A stretch of DNA of 64,000 nucleotides from Glandiceps talaboti (GCF_964340395.1 NC_135567.1:3255609-3319608); one strand, 5' to 3'. Shown: positions 39,076-53,700, counted from the stretch's first letter. A program made the numbers and translations. The notes: generated by a model from the sequence alone, not told the origin.

Positions 39076-40685
39076 CGACGGAATGTGATCAATGATTAAG
39101 CTGCAACACTACGGCAGATATATTTGTCTGTACTTTCCATGGCAATGCACTTTAACTTGTAAAGCATGTCGATACGTCGTTATCAATTTGAAGTTCTTGT
39201 CTGTGGATTAAACCATTTATCATGTGTGTACAAATGATTAACGATAATTCGTTCAGATTCACAGTGAGACTGGGTTATCATACAGAGTAAGAAAAATGTT
39301 CATTCCATGTGAATACTGAGCTCTATTAAAATCAGTTGTCCTCTCGTGAGGCTTTTAAAAAATAGATCCTCATCTATGTCATACTTTATAGGAGTACCTG
39401 TACCAAATGGTTTTGACCACCCTCGTTATTTATGAAACAAATCGGAAGTACCACGAACTTGTTGTTACATTTTGACAACCGAATCTCAAACCACACGTGT
39501 GCGATTTACTAGAGGTGTACTTGAAAGTCAGAATCGCAACACAACATTTTTTGATTATTTTGAAGGCATATGGTGATGATTCAAACTCTATGTAATATCG
39601 CACAACTTACATTAACTTACATAGATCACTAGTATTTCTCTTTGCGTCATAAAATAAAGAGGTGTGAACACTATCAATCATAGCTTAAATGATATCACCA
39701 AGTGATATTTTGCGACAAAATAATTTACGCACCATTTTCTATTTTGTTCTGCGAGATTACATATTATATTGTATATTATTTTGTCACATTTCCCATTACA
39801 ACCCCCTAGACAGAAAAGACTTGATTGTAGCATAAAATATTATACATCTTGACTTCCACAGATTTCCGTATCAACCAACTATGCAACATTTACATGTAAC
39901 TGTATAAATACATATGTAAATTAACGACTTCATCGTTTTTAATGTATTAGATTGTTCTCAATTTTTTGATAATATATTTGTAAAACTATGTATCGTCACA
40001 CGAAAATGTATCCTGTTGCTTTGTACAATGCTCGAGTGTCTGTGGCTGCGATCTTCGGTCGTGGTGTATATAGCGAATGGTAGGTGTTCGTAAGCCAGTT
40101 GAGAAAGTGAAGGACGTTCGATGCGTTCCTCGATTTTGCTAACACGGAATTACGGTGGGTTGAATGCTGGCGAGTATGTGGGTGTGGATATTACTTCGAT
40201 ACATTGAGTGCCTGCTTGAGCGTTTAGCCAAATGCCCAATGTGTGAGCGACCTGATTTTGATGTATTGGAACATTGTCCATTGTTATTTTTTAAATATAC
40301 ACTTCAATAAAGGAATTAGAAATAAGGGTAATTTCCAAATTTGATTTCCATCCTTCAATTAATAATCTATGTTTTTGTATTGTTTCTATTTTTCTACTGT
40401 CACTACAAATCAGTAAACTGATGTTTTTAAGCATATGGCCGATTTTATCTGGCCAAATGGAATTACACCTTCAATGTTAATTTGAAAATTCTGGAAAAGT
40501 GTAATGCCGAAGACATTCTATTGGAAAGTAATACAAAATAGAAACAAGCAGTCATCGGACATGACTCAGTCCTGCAATGGATGTTTTCAGAGAATTGCCA
40601 CACGTCATGGTAGTGTAATGTATTAGATTGTATGAAATATAGTGGCAATGGCATTGTAGGACAACTGTATAGTTGATTGAATATT
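39076..40685. other. Intergenic, no gene recognised
   Basis: A GC-richer stretch at 40030-40260 has no stable frame. Nothing else stands out. Confidence 0.5.
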
Positions 40686-40835
40686 TGGATATACATTTTT
40701 TAATGTTTATTTATTTGTCTATTAATCCCTGTTGTTATCTTTCAAATATAAGTTATCATTTGGCTGTTGTTATGGGTGTGGTCTAGTTGCTAGGCACATT
40801 TACATACATTTTTTGAATGTTATTCAATAGATACT
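40686..40835 (+). repeat. Single degenerate unit of the GTTGCTATGGGCGTGG family
   Basis: It contains tttggctgttgttatgggtgtgg and tctattaatccctgttgtt, as in the arrays at 29.3 and 55.7 kb. Confidence 0.8.
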
Positions 40836-40899
40836 ATGTATGTACATCATCCGTTACCTAGCAACCCGGGCAGCGCCTTATTGAGTGGCAAGAATGAAC

Positions 40900-41770
40900 A
40901 GTGGCGGGTAAACAAAAAACATTGTTAGCTGCGCCTCTGGCTGGAGTTCAACTACTACGCTACTCAAAGTACTTGGAAAACCTAAACACCTACTAAAAGC
41001 AACACTATCTTGAAAAATTACACATTTGTGGACTAAAATCGGACCCTTACACGTTTTTGAAGTCCTAATTCGACTGCAATTAGCCAAAGTTGTGGCCAGA
41101 GGTAACCTATGCTGACATCTATGCATACTTCATTACCAAGCTGAGTCTGTACACTCACTCACAACTGAAATCGTACAAAAGTTTAGATGCTTATCAATTT
41201 GTTGTTACTTGACAAAAGTTTGATGTAATTTGTAAACGAATTCAAATTACTAACGATCACAACACTGGATTTCAGTTTGTCGGAAAGGTATGATATTCAC
41301 AAAGTATCTTCACTTAGCCTCTGAACTGCGTATGGTCTGCACTCGAAACAGATGCCACAGTGATTGCCGTTCATTGTATTTTTGTATTTGTATGGCTGGC
41401 TCAGTGAAGCTTGTTCACATCATGGAAGTACAACCCACGTTATACTTCCATGTTCACATGTAGGAGCGGACCAGTTCTACATTGATGCAGTGACTCAATT
41501 CAAGAGAAGAACTGACATGTCAGCATGTACTTTAAAAGTTTGCTCATTTCAAACAGCTTTGCAACTCCAGTGTCACAGGACGTGTGGTTAGCGGTAGTGA
41601 CAAATCTACAGGGAAACGCCCCTCTAGTGAAGTCTGCGCCACCATTAACACCAGGTGAATTAAAATACTTTGTGATTAAACTTGAGAAAACAGGTGTAAA
41701 AAGTGCCGTGTTACGTATACACATCCTGACACATACAAGTAATATGTACCAATGTCAACAAAGCTAGTCA
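40900..41770 (+). pseudogene. Broken SWIM zinc-finger-like gene
   Basis: Plus-strand fragments occur in family order. 40920-41070 has LAGVQLLRYSKYLENLN and GLKSDPYTF. 41093-41212 has WPEVTYADIYAYFITKLSLY and LKSYKSLDAYQFVVT, then a stop. 41230-41300 has a frame with NDHNTGFQFVGKV. 41440-41530 has CSHVGADQFYIDAVTQFKRR and TDMSACTLKVC. The last part fits the C-x-H end of a SWIM zinc finger (C-x-C-x-n-C-x-H). These multi-copy invertebrate proteins often also carry a YqaJ-type nuclease domain, which I do not see here. Frame breaks and missing Cys residues make it a pseudogene. The family call rests on memory of motif order and is an inference. Confidence 0.5.
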
Positions 41771-43374
41771 AACTGCTGACTAAACGCTACAACCCATTGT
41801 TCCATGACCTCCTGTATAATGAGTTTTTGATAAAGTGTGACAATGTGAGTCTTATGTTATGGTTGTATTCATGAAATAGATGTACAGTATCTTATATCTT
41901 GTTTTTTTCAGAATTATAGTCAAATATTTGCAATACAGGCGCTGATAACATACTCTTTCCTGTATTTACACATTCATTTATAATGCTGCCCAGGTATATA
42001 GGTGATGGTAAGGTTAATGGTTGGATTACATTATTACTTCTGAAAATGGCCTTTTAGGCATTTAAAATAACGATTCATTTTCTAAATTTTGTACATGGCA
42101 TTATGAAAGCATACATGTAGTAGGTGGCATTCCTGTGTTGTATCTTTTGATTTTCTCCATTATTCATTGATGATTTTCATCCATGTGTTCCTCTACATCA
42201 AATAGTAAGACACAATCATACATTTAATCATATTCAGACACTAGTGTTGCTCATTTTCTTTCAAGAGATACACTTTCCCCGCCATACGTTCATTCAATTA
42301 CACAATACAACAACTGTTAGCTTTTAAAGATAATTTATTATTAGGTCAGACAAGCACTCAAATATCATGTAAAATTGCATGTAAAACAAGCTTTCACTCA
42401 AACAAGCTTTCGGTCGAAGACATCATCCCCCAATTGTTGTGTTATATGGCAATGTTATTGTACACTTTTTATGGTTTCTCTAGATACAAAACAGCATCAT
42501 TCATTGACCAACTGCTATTTGATCTTGAATATGGAGATATTTGATCTTGAATATGGAGATAGACATTTAAAAGGTGTCTTTTGTGTATTCAACTTCTTGA
42601 GTTAATGTAGAAACAAACAATTTGGTTATTTTACTTTGAAAATGTTTTTCAAAGTGAAATGTCAATGTCTCCTTAGAAAGTTCATCATTGATAATATGAG
42701 GGTAGGCACCTGAATGGAATCACTGTGATTTATACATTTAAAGTTATGATACATATTGTGAAATTTATCAACAAATATGGCTGCCATTTGGCATATTTGA
42801 TTCAGTCACAAAACAAATTGACGTGCATATGTCTCACATAGTATGTTACCTTTGTGCCAAGTGTGGTTGAAATTGGTTGGTGCGTGCCAGAGATATGAGG
42901 GTGAATACACACATGCACTCACAGACAGATGGACTGAACCCAATGTAAAGTTTTCCCATCTGGGTGACTAATAACAAGTAAAATTGCATGTATATGCGAT
43001 AAGATGCACCTTTAAGTATCATTCTTCGAATTGAGCAGTGATGAGCAAAATACTCACTTCTACAACTTGAATCATTACAAAATCTGTTGTGAGATATTTC
43101 TACTAGGGCAAGGCCATGGACTACAAAGAATGTTTCATTAAAGTCTTGCCAAACCCTGACAACTTTCTGGTGGGAATTGGATGACTGTGTTGTTTGTGTG
43201 CAACTGTAATGACCATGAAAACATTGAACATCCAGAGACAGTGTAGAAGCCTATGAAATATACAACAACATAATATGTACAATAACATGTAGTACATGTA
43301 TCAGTAAAATGTACCTTGACCTCACAAAAATCAGTCTGAACGAAATAGATACATTTTGGAGTGATTTAATTCAG
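41771..43374. other. Intergenic with a dispersed repeat, no gene
   Basis: The 42770-42970 text (aatatggctgccatttgg..., cagacagatgg) is related to 48605-48780, so a dispersed family is present on both sides of the satellite. Confidence 0.5.
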
Positions 43375-46300
43375 TATAGTACACTAAGATATCACATACC
43401 ATAGGGTACCATACACTATGATATCACACACCATAGAGTACTTAGATGCAGTGTGTATATTACAGACACTATGATATCACACACCATAGAGTACTTAGAT
43501 GCAGTGTGTATATTACAGACACTATGATATCACACACCATAGAGTACTTAGATGCAGTGTGTATATTACAGACAATATGATATCACACACCATAGAGTAC
43601 TTAGAAAGTGTGTATATTACAGACACTATGATATCACACACCATACAGTACTTATATGCAATGTGTATATTACAGACACTATGATATCACACACCATAGA
43701 GTACTTAGATGCAGTGTGTATATTACAGACACTATGATATCACACACCATAGAGTACTTAGATGCAGTGTGTATATTACAGACACTATGATATCACACAC
43801 CATAGAGTACTTAGATGCAGTGTGTATATTACAGACACTATGATATCACACACCATAGAGTACTTAGATGCAGTGTGTATATTACAGACACTATGATATC
43901 ACACACCATAGAGTACTTAGATGCAGTGTGTATATTACAGACACTATGATATCACACACCATAGAGTACATAGATGCAGTGTGTATATTACAGACACTAT
44001 GATATCACACACCATAGCATACTTAGATGCAGTGTGTATATTACAGACACTATATCACACACCATAGAATACTTAGATGCAATGTGTATATTACAGACAC
44101 TATATCACACACCATAGAATACTTAGATGCAGTGTGTATATTACAGACACTATGATATCACACACCATAGCATACTTAGATGCAGTGTGTATATTACAGA
44201 CACTATGATATCACACACCATAGCGTACTTAAATGCAGTGTGTATATTACAGACACTATGATATCAAACACCATAGACTACTTAGATGCAGTGTGTATAT
44301 TACAGACACTATGATATAACACACCATAGAGTACTTAAATGCAGTGTGTATATTACAGACACTGTGATGTCAAACACCATAGACTACTTAGATGCAGTGT
44401 GTATATTACAGACACTATGATATCACATACCTTAGAGTACTTAGATGCAGTGTGTATATTACAGACACTATGATATCACACACCATAGAGTACTTAGATG
44501 TAGTGTGTATATTACAGACACTATGATATTACACACCATAGAGTACTTAGATGCAGTGTGTATATTACAGACACTATGATATCACACACCATAGCGTACT
44601 TAGATGATATTACAGACACTATGATATCACACACCATAGAGTATGTAGATGCAGTGTGTATATTACAGACACTGTGATATCACACACCATAGAGTACTTA
44701 GATGCAGTGTGTATATTACAGACACTATGATATCACACACCATAGAGTACTTAGCTGCAGTGTGTATATTACAGACACTATGATATCACACACCATAGAG
44801 TACTTAGATGCAGTGTGTATATTACAGACAATATGATATCACACACCACAGCGTACTTAGATGCAGTGTGTATATTACCTCACACCACAGCGTACTTAGA
44901 TGCAGTGTGTATATTACAGACACTATGATATCACACACCATAGAGTACTTAGCTGCAGTGTGTATATTACAGACACTATGATATCACACACCATAGAGTA
45001 CTTAGATGCAGTGTGTATATTACAGACAATATGATATCACACACCATAGAGTACTTAGATGCAGTGTGTATATTACAGACAATATGATATCACACACCAT
45101 AGAGTACTTAGATGCAGTGTGTATATTACAGTCACTATGATATCACACACCATAGAGTACTAAGATGCAGTGTGTATATTACAGTCACTATGATATCACA
45201 CACCATAGAGTACTTACATGCAGTGTGTATATTACAGACACTATGATATCACACACCATAGAGTACTTAGATGCAGTGTGTATATTACAGACACTATGAT
45301 ATCACACACCATGGAGTACTTAGATGCAGTATGTATATTACAGTCACTATGATATCACACACCATAGAGTACTTAGATGCAGTGTGTATATTACAGACAC
45401 TATGATATCACACACCATAGAGTACTTAGATGCAGTGTGTATATTACAGACACTATGATATCACACACCATAGAGTACTTAGATGCAGTGTGTATATTAC
45501 AGACACTATGATATCACACACCATAGAGTACTTAGATGCAGTATGTATATTACAGACACTATGATATCACACACCATAGAGTACTTAGATGCAGTGTGTA
45601 TATTACAGACACTATGATATCACACACCATAGAGTACTAAGATGCAGTGTGTATATTACAGTCACTATGATATCACACACCATAGAGTACTTAGATGCAG
45701 TGTGTATATTACAGACACTATGATATCACACACCATAGAGTACTTAGATGCAGTGTGTATATTACATACACTATGATATCACACACCATAGAGTACTTAG
45801 ATGCAGTGTGTATATTACAGACACTATGATATCACACACCATAGAGTACTTAGATACAGTGTGTATATTACAGACACTATGATATCACACACCATAGAGT
45901 ACTTAGATGCAGTTTGTATATTACAGACACTATGATATCACACACCATAGAGTACTTAGATACAGTGTATATATTACAGACACTATGATATCACACACCA
46001 TAGAGTACTTAGATGCAATGTGTATACTACAGACACTATGATATCACACACCATAGAGTACTTAGATGCAATGTGTATATTACAGACACTATGATATCAC
46101 ACACCATAGAGTACTTAGATGCAGTGTGTGTATTACAGACACTATGATATCACACACCATAGAGTACTTAGATGCAGTGTGTATATTACAGACACTATGA
46201 TATCACACACCATAGAGTACTTAGATGCAGTGTGTATATTACAGACACTATGATATCACACACCATAGAGTACTTAGATGCAATGTGTATATTACAGACA

Positions 46301-48058
46301 ATATGATATCACACACCATAGAGTACTTAGATGCAGTGTGTATATTACAGACACTATGATATCACACACCATAGCATACTTAGATGCAGTGTGTATATTA
46401 CAGACACTATGATATCACACACCATAGAGTACTTGGATGCAGTGTGTATATTACAGACACTATGATATCACACACCATAGAGTACTTAGATGCAGTGTGT
46501 ATATTACAGACATTATGATATCACACACCATAGAGTACTTAGATGCAGTGTGTATATTACAGACATTATGATATCACACACCATAGATGCAGTATGTATA
46601 TTATAGACACTATGATATCACACACCATAGAGTACTTAGATGCAGTGTGTATATTACAGACACTATGATATCACACACCATAGAGTACTTAGATGCAGTG
46701 TGTATATTACAGACACTATGATATCACACACCATAGCATACTTAGATGCAATGTGTATATTACAGACACTATGATATCACACACCATAGAGTACTTAGAT
46801 GCAGTGTGTATATTACAGACACTATGATATCACACACCATAGAGTACTTAGATGCAGTGTGTATATTACAGACACTATGATATCACACACCATAGCGTAC
46901 TTAGATGCAGTGTGTATATTACATACACTATGATATCACACACCATATAGTACTTAGATGCAGTGTGTATATTACAGACACTATGATATCACACAACATA
47001 GAGTACTTAGATGCAGTGTGTATATTACAGACACTATGATATCACACACCATAGAGTACTTAGATGCAGTGTGTATATTACAGACACTATGATATCACAC
47101 ACCATAGCATACTTAGATGCAATGTGTATATTACAGACACTATGATATCACACACCATAGAGTACTTAGATGCAGTGTGTATATTACAGACACTATGATA
47201 TCACACACCATAGCATACTTATATGCAATGTGTATATTACAGACACTATGATATCACACACCATAGAGTATGTAGATGCAGTGTGTATATTACAGACACT
47301 ATGATATCACACACCATAGAGTATGTAGATGCAGTGTGTATATTACAGACACTATGATATCACACATCATATATTACTGTATACTTAGATGCAGTGTGTA
47401 TATTACAGACACTATGATATCACACACCATAGAGTATTTAGATGCAGTGTGTATATTACAGACACTATGATATCACACATCATATATTACCGTATACGTA
47501 GATGCAGTGTGTATATTACAGACACTATGATATCACACACCATAGAGTACTTAGATGCAGTATGTATATTACAGACACTATGATATCACACACCATAGAG
47601 TACTTAGATGCAGTGTGTATATTACAGATACTATGATATCATACACCATAGAGTACTTAGATGCAGTGTGTATATTACAGACACTATGATATCACACACC
47701 ATAGAGTACTTAGATGCAGTGTGTATATTACAGACACTATGATATCACACACCATAGAGTACTTAGATGCAGTGTGTATATTACAGATACTATGATATCA
47801 CACACCATAGAGTACTTAGATGCAGTGTGTATATTACAGACACTATGATATCACACACCATAGCATACTTAGATGCAATGTGTATATTACAGACACTATG
47901 ATATCACACACCATATGGTACTTAGATGCAGTGTGTATATTACAGACACTATGATATCACACACCATAGAGTATGTAGATGCAGTGTGTATATTACAGAC
48001 ACTATGATATCACACATCATATATTACCGTATACTAAGATGCAGTGTGTATATTACAG
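43375..48058. repeat. 53-bp satellite array, about 88 units
   Basis: The unit is agtacttagatgcagtgtgt + atattacagacactatgata + tcacacaccatag. Copies are nearly identical through 4.7 kb. Variants include 3-base shortened units at 44050 and 44100, a truncated unit near 44605, a junction at 44877, and longer units with catatattac/cgtatac at 47364, 47477 and 48013. Variant units (GCATAC followed by GCAATG) recur 371 bases apart (46731 and 47102), which equals seven units. Confidence 0.98.
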
Positions 48059-49889
48059 AGTACCATACTGATGAAATATTCCTTATTGTCCCCATCAATT
48101 CACTCTGACACTCAATCATGTATCCTCTCATAAATGATATCTCTGTGGAAACTTAATTGTCCATAATACATATATTTCTTGCCAACACTGGTAACACATT
48201 AAAAAACAAATGTAGTATGGTAAGCATTTCCCAGTGAAAATTAAATGGTCATGGGTTTTGGTCAAAATTCAAGATTGTATATTTTGGCTAAATCACGTCA
48301 GTCTTGAAAAGAAATTGTATTCATGTTCCTGTTGACCTTGACTATCACTGAAGTCATTCCTTCATCACATCCATGTGGGTTTGTGTTTTCTTTCTGAATA
48401 TAAGCAGACATGGTATCATCCTTGATGTAGAATCTTGATGGATGTTTACTTATAGTTCCACAATGTCTTTTCTCATCCCTAGCTAAATGGTCTTCTCATT
48501 TTCTGTATTTAAAGAAGAACAAAAAATCAGGTTTTAGTTATCAGCATACATGTCTTGAATGGACTGTCTGGGTATTACAGTTTTGAGTTATGCAGTAAAT
48601 ATGGATTTTAAACTACAAATATGGCCGTCATTTGGTCAAATTTGCATATATCGCAAAACAAAGTGAGTTGCATATGTACCACATGATATGTGGTCACCTA
48701 TATGAATGAAGCAGCATATTGCATGTCTGAGAAATGACATATTACGGATGGACAGGCAGAATGATGGACGAACAGATGGCGCCCATTCTCCCCATCAATT
48801 GCTTTAAGTCAATGTGATTTATCCCAATTAGTAAAGACTTTGTGGCCACTGTCTCCAATGAGGCTGATCAACAATGTGGTGAGATACACTTTGGTGGTGC
48901 TGAATTGACCACAAGAGCACTGAAGAGCAAGTACATTCATTGTGGTGACCATCATAATGCTGAATGACTTGAACATGAAAATCAAATGACTTGAACATGA
49001 AAGAGTACATAAAAATAGTAATTGATAAATGTATTGATGACTTCACAATACCTGACACAACAACAGAAAGAGTAACTACTGGTAATGACTCTACTGAGAT
49101 TCATTTGAGTAGTATCAACCTAGACCATGCATACTGTGTTTCTAGACACAATGATTACCTACATTAAAATGAAAGATGCTCAGTAAATAACGATGGTAAC
49201 TATCTGAAACTATACATTTTCAGAAATGTGATTATGTATACATTTGTTCATGGTGTGTGTTTTTTTCATACTGACCCAAATTGAGTGTTTTGGGGGTGAC
49301 AACACAATTTCATTAATTCTATTAATTAGTCAAAGAAAAAGTGTAACTTGACAATAAACTACAGAGACACGATGTTTCTCAGTGTTTTAGATTCTTCAGA
49401 TGTAAAACATAAATTGAACAAAATTCTATGCTCCTTACATGTCTTGTTCCTTTTGAAACAAGACAGTGAAAGAGAGGTATTATAAATCTAAACTCTTAAA
49501 TCACAGTACTTCACTTTCACTTCATAATATTGTAAAAGACAGGAGGTGATAGGAACATAGAACTTTGTTGAATTTATGTTCACATTCTGATGAATCTAAA
49601 ACTTTCACATTATGACTCCACATTCTGATGTCAAATCACATTTTCTCATAGGATTTTTTATAGTTCACACCCAAAACATAACCGTTTATGGTGAATGTGA
49701 AAAAATCAACAGCACAACAGTAAAAGTCACACGGTTATTATCATTAGTTATACATGTAAAAGACGTTACGGCATAGAACATCATGCATCCACTACGTCTT
49801 GACTTTGTACTTGGTTTATCCATCCATCGTTTTTGTAAGAAAACCAGAATTTTTATGTGAAACACATAATGAAAAAAAAACAAGCAATC
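48059..49889. other. Intergenic, no gene recognised
   Basis: It contains the repeat relative noted at 48605-48780. I see no coding signal. Confidence 0.5.
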
Positions 49890-50676
49890 GGCCCACAAAT
49901 CTGATGCACTGAAATTGGAGTGAGTTGAAACTGGGTCGAGTTGAAATCTAAACTAATCTTTGACCAACACATAAACGAGATTGTACAAACAGAAAACCGC
50001 CTAGTGGGAATAGTATGAAGGATTTTCAAGTTTTTCGACCAGGACACTTTTATATTTCTGTATCATAGACTAATTGGACGTCACCTTGAATATGCCTATT
50101 CAGTCTGGACACCATATAAATCAAATCAAATCACAGACAAAAAGTCTTCTTACTTATCTTTGGTCAAATCAACACCATCGAATCAGTACAAAGAAGAGCT
50201 ACAGAATTGATCCCAGGAATGAAAGATTTATCATACCTTGACAGACTAAAAGCCTTGAAGTTACCAAGTTTAACTTACAGATGTGTTCTCGGCGACATAA
50301 TTGAAGTTTATAAATACACACATGGTTTCTACAAAACTCAATCTCCCTCACTATTGTAGTGAACCCTTCAACTTGTGGTCACTCTTTCAAGTTGAAGAAA
50401 CCAAAAACACCATCACTGTATATCCGCCGGTAATTTTTCACTTATAGAGTCTTCCGACCTTGGAATAATTTGTCTGAAGATATTGTGAATACACCGACCA
50501 TTGATTGTTTCAAATCAAGACTTCATAAATACAGGAAATCAGCACCATTTCAGTATAACTATACCATTGACCCATATTTCAGAAACTACAGCCGTGGAGA
50601 CTTCACACTTGATTGACACTTACATCTCACCAAATGAAACTTTGTACAGGTCACTGACCTACATCAACAGTACCAA

Positions 50677-50680
<4 letters not shown>
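49890..50680 (+). pseudogene. LINE 3' end (post-RT region)
   Basis: The plus strand reads FDQHINEIVQTENRLVGIV, then TFIFLYHRLIGRHLEYAYSV-WTPY. The latter is the LINE block in which a partner strand (LEYCSSVWSPY-like) follows RT. Many stops follow. The 3' end runs directly into a (GAT)n tract at 50681. Confidence 0.7.
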
Positions 50681-50735
<55 letters not shown>

Positions 50736-50757
50736 GGTGGTGGTGGTGATGATGATG
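50681..50757 (+). repeat. (GAT)n-(GGT)n-(GAT)n microsatellite
   Basis: About 13 ATG/GAT units, then about 9 GGT units, then a few GAT units, at the end of the LINE. Confidence 0.97.
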
Positions 50758-51340
50758 AATTGATCCATCACTGTCTGATGTCTACATTGTAACAACTCAA
50801 CCATTACATTACTAGAGTGATATAACGGTAGTTGCATGAATAAAAGTTATTATATAACCTTATTTCTGATTTAGATAGTTATCTCATTCAGTGTTCAACA
50901 TTGATAAATCTACTGCCAAATTTCTAACTTTGTTACATTACAAACATAAACAAGACATCACATATAAAGCCATAGTGACCAGCTTGGTTTCATTATCAAA
51001 ATCAAAATAAGCGAATTTCTAGGTGACACGCAAGTATCAATCAACACCATATCAAAACTGACCAAAAATTTGATTGGTCAATCTATGGTCTGCTGTCAGA
51101 TTCGGTTCTAAAATGACAATGTAGATTGATGATGAAACTATATGTAGTACCTATATAGGAAATTTGAGTTACATGTAATACACACGAAAAAAAAACTTAC
51201 CGCTACAGATTTATTTTCTCCACATTGTATTCTCGTCATCCATTGTTGATTGCTTCAACTCCAAATAAAGGCTGTGAAGTTGTATGTCAGCATTACCAGT
51301 TGTTGAAAGGTGAATGCTAGGCATATCTGACAACTCCATG
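50758..51340. other. Intergenic, no gene recognised
   Basis: No features beyond chance frames. Confidence 0.5.
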
Positions 51341-51539
51341 GATGGCGGCTTTTAGGGGAGAACCATTTGATATGGGGGGGGGGGGAGAGGAGGAAATAGG
51401 TATGGCAGCAATTTTTGTCCCCATCACTGTGACAGCAATTTTTTTCTATTGTCAATCCTGCATTAAATTATTTTTCCAGATGCAGAAGCAATGCAATTTT
51501 TTTCTCGGTTACCAATTTTGTAATGTGTGGTTCATAACT
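51341..51539. repeat. Second copy of the AGGGGAGAACCATTTGAT G-rich repeat
   Basis: It shares its leading block with 17602 and then has a 12-base G run. Confidence 0.6.
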
Positions 51540-52130
51540 ACACAGGGAACCTTGCACACCCTGTGACATTCACATGCCTAGGATAGGGGTGTGCACATAG
51601 CTGTACCAGCTCAGTTGAGCCACAGGGACTGTATCAGCTATGTGTACAATATCCATGTAACAACTCTGGCCAACACACTAGGTGTAAACATACCTAGATT
51701 TGTAACTGGTATGCCAACATCAATGTAACATGGATGTGAAAAATAGCAATGCATCATAGGCTTTTACAACATCCATATACAAGAGCTTTTCCCCACAGCC
51801 ATGTACCAGCTATTTTAGCATAGCTGTAATATAGGTATTTCCCACAGCCATGTCCCATCTGTGTGAGCAATGCTAGTCAGATATGAACAAACGGGTTGCT
51901 ACTGTAACAGGGTATTATTCCGCCATAGCTGTTACATGTACACTGCATGTGCACAACTGTGTGCTAGATATGCAGTACTGGGATGTGCAAAACAGTCATG
52001 GCACAGAGGCGGTATTCCACATCCATTCAACAGGTTTATTTTTCACAACCATGTACCAGGTCTGTGGAAAAATATACCCTGTAACAGGGCCATGACGCAC
52101 ACAGCTGGTACATAGCTGTGCTCTTCTTCC
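51540..52130 (+). repeat. Dispersed 400-600-bp repeat, copy A
   Basis: It starts acacagggaaccttgcacac and is collinear with 58020-58440 for about 400 bases. Inside, the phrase ccacagccatgtaccagct and its variants recur at about 50-60-base intervals, so it has internal subrepeats. Confidence 0.85.
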
Positions 52131-52189
52131 TAGCACTAGGATGTCCTAGGATGTTCCCTGTATATACCTACATGTCACTGGTTCACAAC

Positions 52190-52300
52190 TAACTTGTTCT
52201 GTGTAAGCAGCAATAAGTAGCAGTTAACAATCCATGCTTCTATTTAAGATAGGTAGCTGGTAAAAAGAATCCATGAGGAGTTGCCTAATCACATGGCTAA
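52190..52300. repeat. Dispersed repeat GCAGCAATAAGTAGCAGTT
   Basis: It is related to 52800-52845 and to the reverse-oriented copy at 18535-18600. Confidence 0.6.
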
Positions 52301-52545
52301 CTGACCTTTAAACCAATTTATTATTACCAAACAAAATAATCAAGTTTGAACCAACCTTGGAAAATGCTTCCACTTATTAACAAACTTGATCTAACAACCC
52401 ACAGTTGGTTATATGGTAAACGCAATGTCATACACTTATTTAATATTGATAGTGTTAGGAATCCCCTTCCCTTTATTACTAACGGCACTTTTCAGGGCCA
52501 CCACATCCTCCAAAAAGAGAACTACCAAACTACTAAACTATAGTT
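52300..52545 (+). repeat. Direct repeat copy 1 (pair with 53758-53935)
   Basis: It shares ggaaaatgcttccacttatt, then atggtaaacgcaatgtcata and a ccccttccct end. The pair flanks the RT remnant at 52.8-53.7 kb like long terminal direct repeats, although the retroelement type is not fixed. Confidence 0.75.
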
Positions 52546-52829
52546 TCAACAAATAAAATCTTCACAAGACAAACACACGAAACACACTTTGAACACTTTG
52601 GTAAAAATTATAAATAAATACAAGAGAAAATACAAACGATGGTTTTCCTCTAGTAGCCTCTGTTTGTAGATGTCTACAAACAAACATGTGTTTGTAGTAT
52701 GGACTCACCAGCTTCTCAAGAGATAGCTGACATCGCATTCCACAAACTTGAGTGTCGCATTATTGAAACATACATGGATAAAATACCACCACTTTGGACT
52801 TGTTCTGTGTAAGTAGCAATAAGTAGCAG

Positions 52830-53700
52830 TTAACAATCATTAAAAGTTTCGTCGGTCAGCTCAGAAACGGAAGTGCTATGCCGTGATTTACAAAGGTCAT
52901 AGGTTCAAACAAACCAAATGGTTGGATATCAAGACTCACACCAAACTAGTCTAGTTCCTCCTATACAGTATCAATCATAAGGGTTTATACAATGTGTGGT
53001 TACAGAAACCACATTCTGGTTATCCAGACTACACCAAACCGACTGACACTTTTCAGTACCTCCACAGACACCCAAACACATGTCACCCAAATTCAGCCTT
53101 TAATGGTTGTTATTAAATTGAAACAATGAGGTATGAACGTGCAGTTACGAAGACAATTTCAAAAACATATTGAAATTCTTCATAAACAAATTGACACAAG
53201 AGGATGCAACAAATCAGAAGTGATTCGCTCATTAGGTCCATTATGAGAATAGGGAGACATTTCTAAAAATCAACTCAAGAGATTCCTCTAGTCTTCAAAA
53301 CAACATATATAGTCCCAACATCAAAGCGTCTAAACTAAAAGGCGCATTAACAAAACATTGGGAACTGCTAGGAAATAATGTAACCTTGAACCAACTCTAC
53401 CTGACCAAACCAATCATAGCACAGAATAGAACGAAACAAAAATCTTAAAGACATACTTCTCACAACTAAACTGAAGTCCTCTGCCTCTAAAAGCAAGACT
53501 AAAAATAGCCTTGCTGATCATAATGTGATTGAAATACTAGCATCTCTGCTTGAGAAACAATATTAAATTTTTAGCCAAACAAATGCGAGAATGCTGTCTT
53601 GTTGGACATAACTGCGACTGATGAAGGACTCCAACAGCCGGTCCCAAACGTCTTAAAATAACAGTAAACAAGGTATCGACCAGGGGACTTATCGCCAATG
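52830..53700 (+). pseudogene. Retroelement reverse-transcriptase remnant
   Basis: Shifted frames read ETMRYERAVTKTI, HKQIDTRGCNKSEVIRSLGP, TYIVPTSKR, ALTKHWELLGNNVTLNQLYL and TKPIIAQNRTK. This order resembles the C-terminal half of Penelope-like or related reverse transcriptases. It is heavily degraded, with stops throughout. The assignment to Penelope is tentative. Confidence 0.5.

Noticed and set aside
43375-48058. CRISPR-like array
   Set aside because: The repeats are contiguous with no unique spacers, and the window is eukaryotic. The same holds for the 37-bp and 75-bp arrays.
43499-48108. Open frames of about 60 aa in the 53-bp satellite
   Set aside because: They repeat the satellite unit in three shifting frames and have no independent coding signal.
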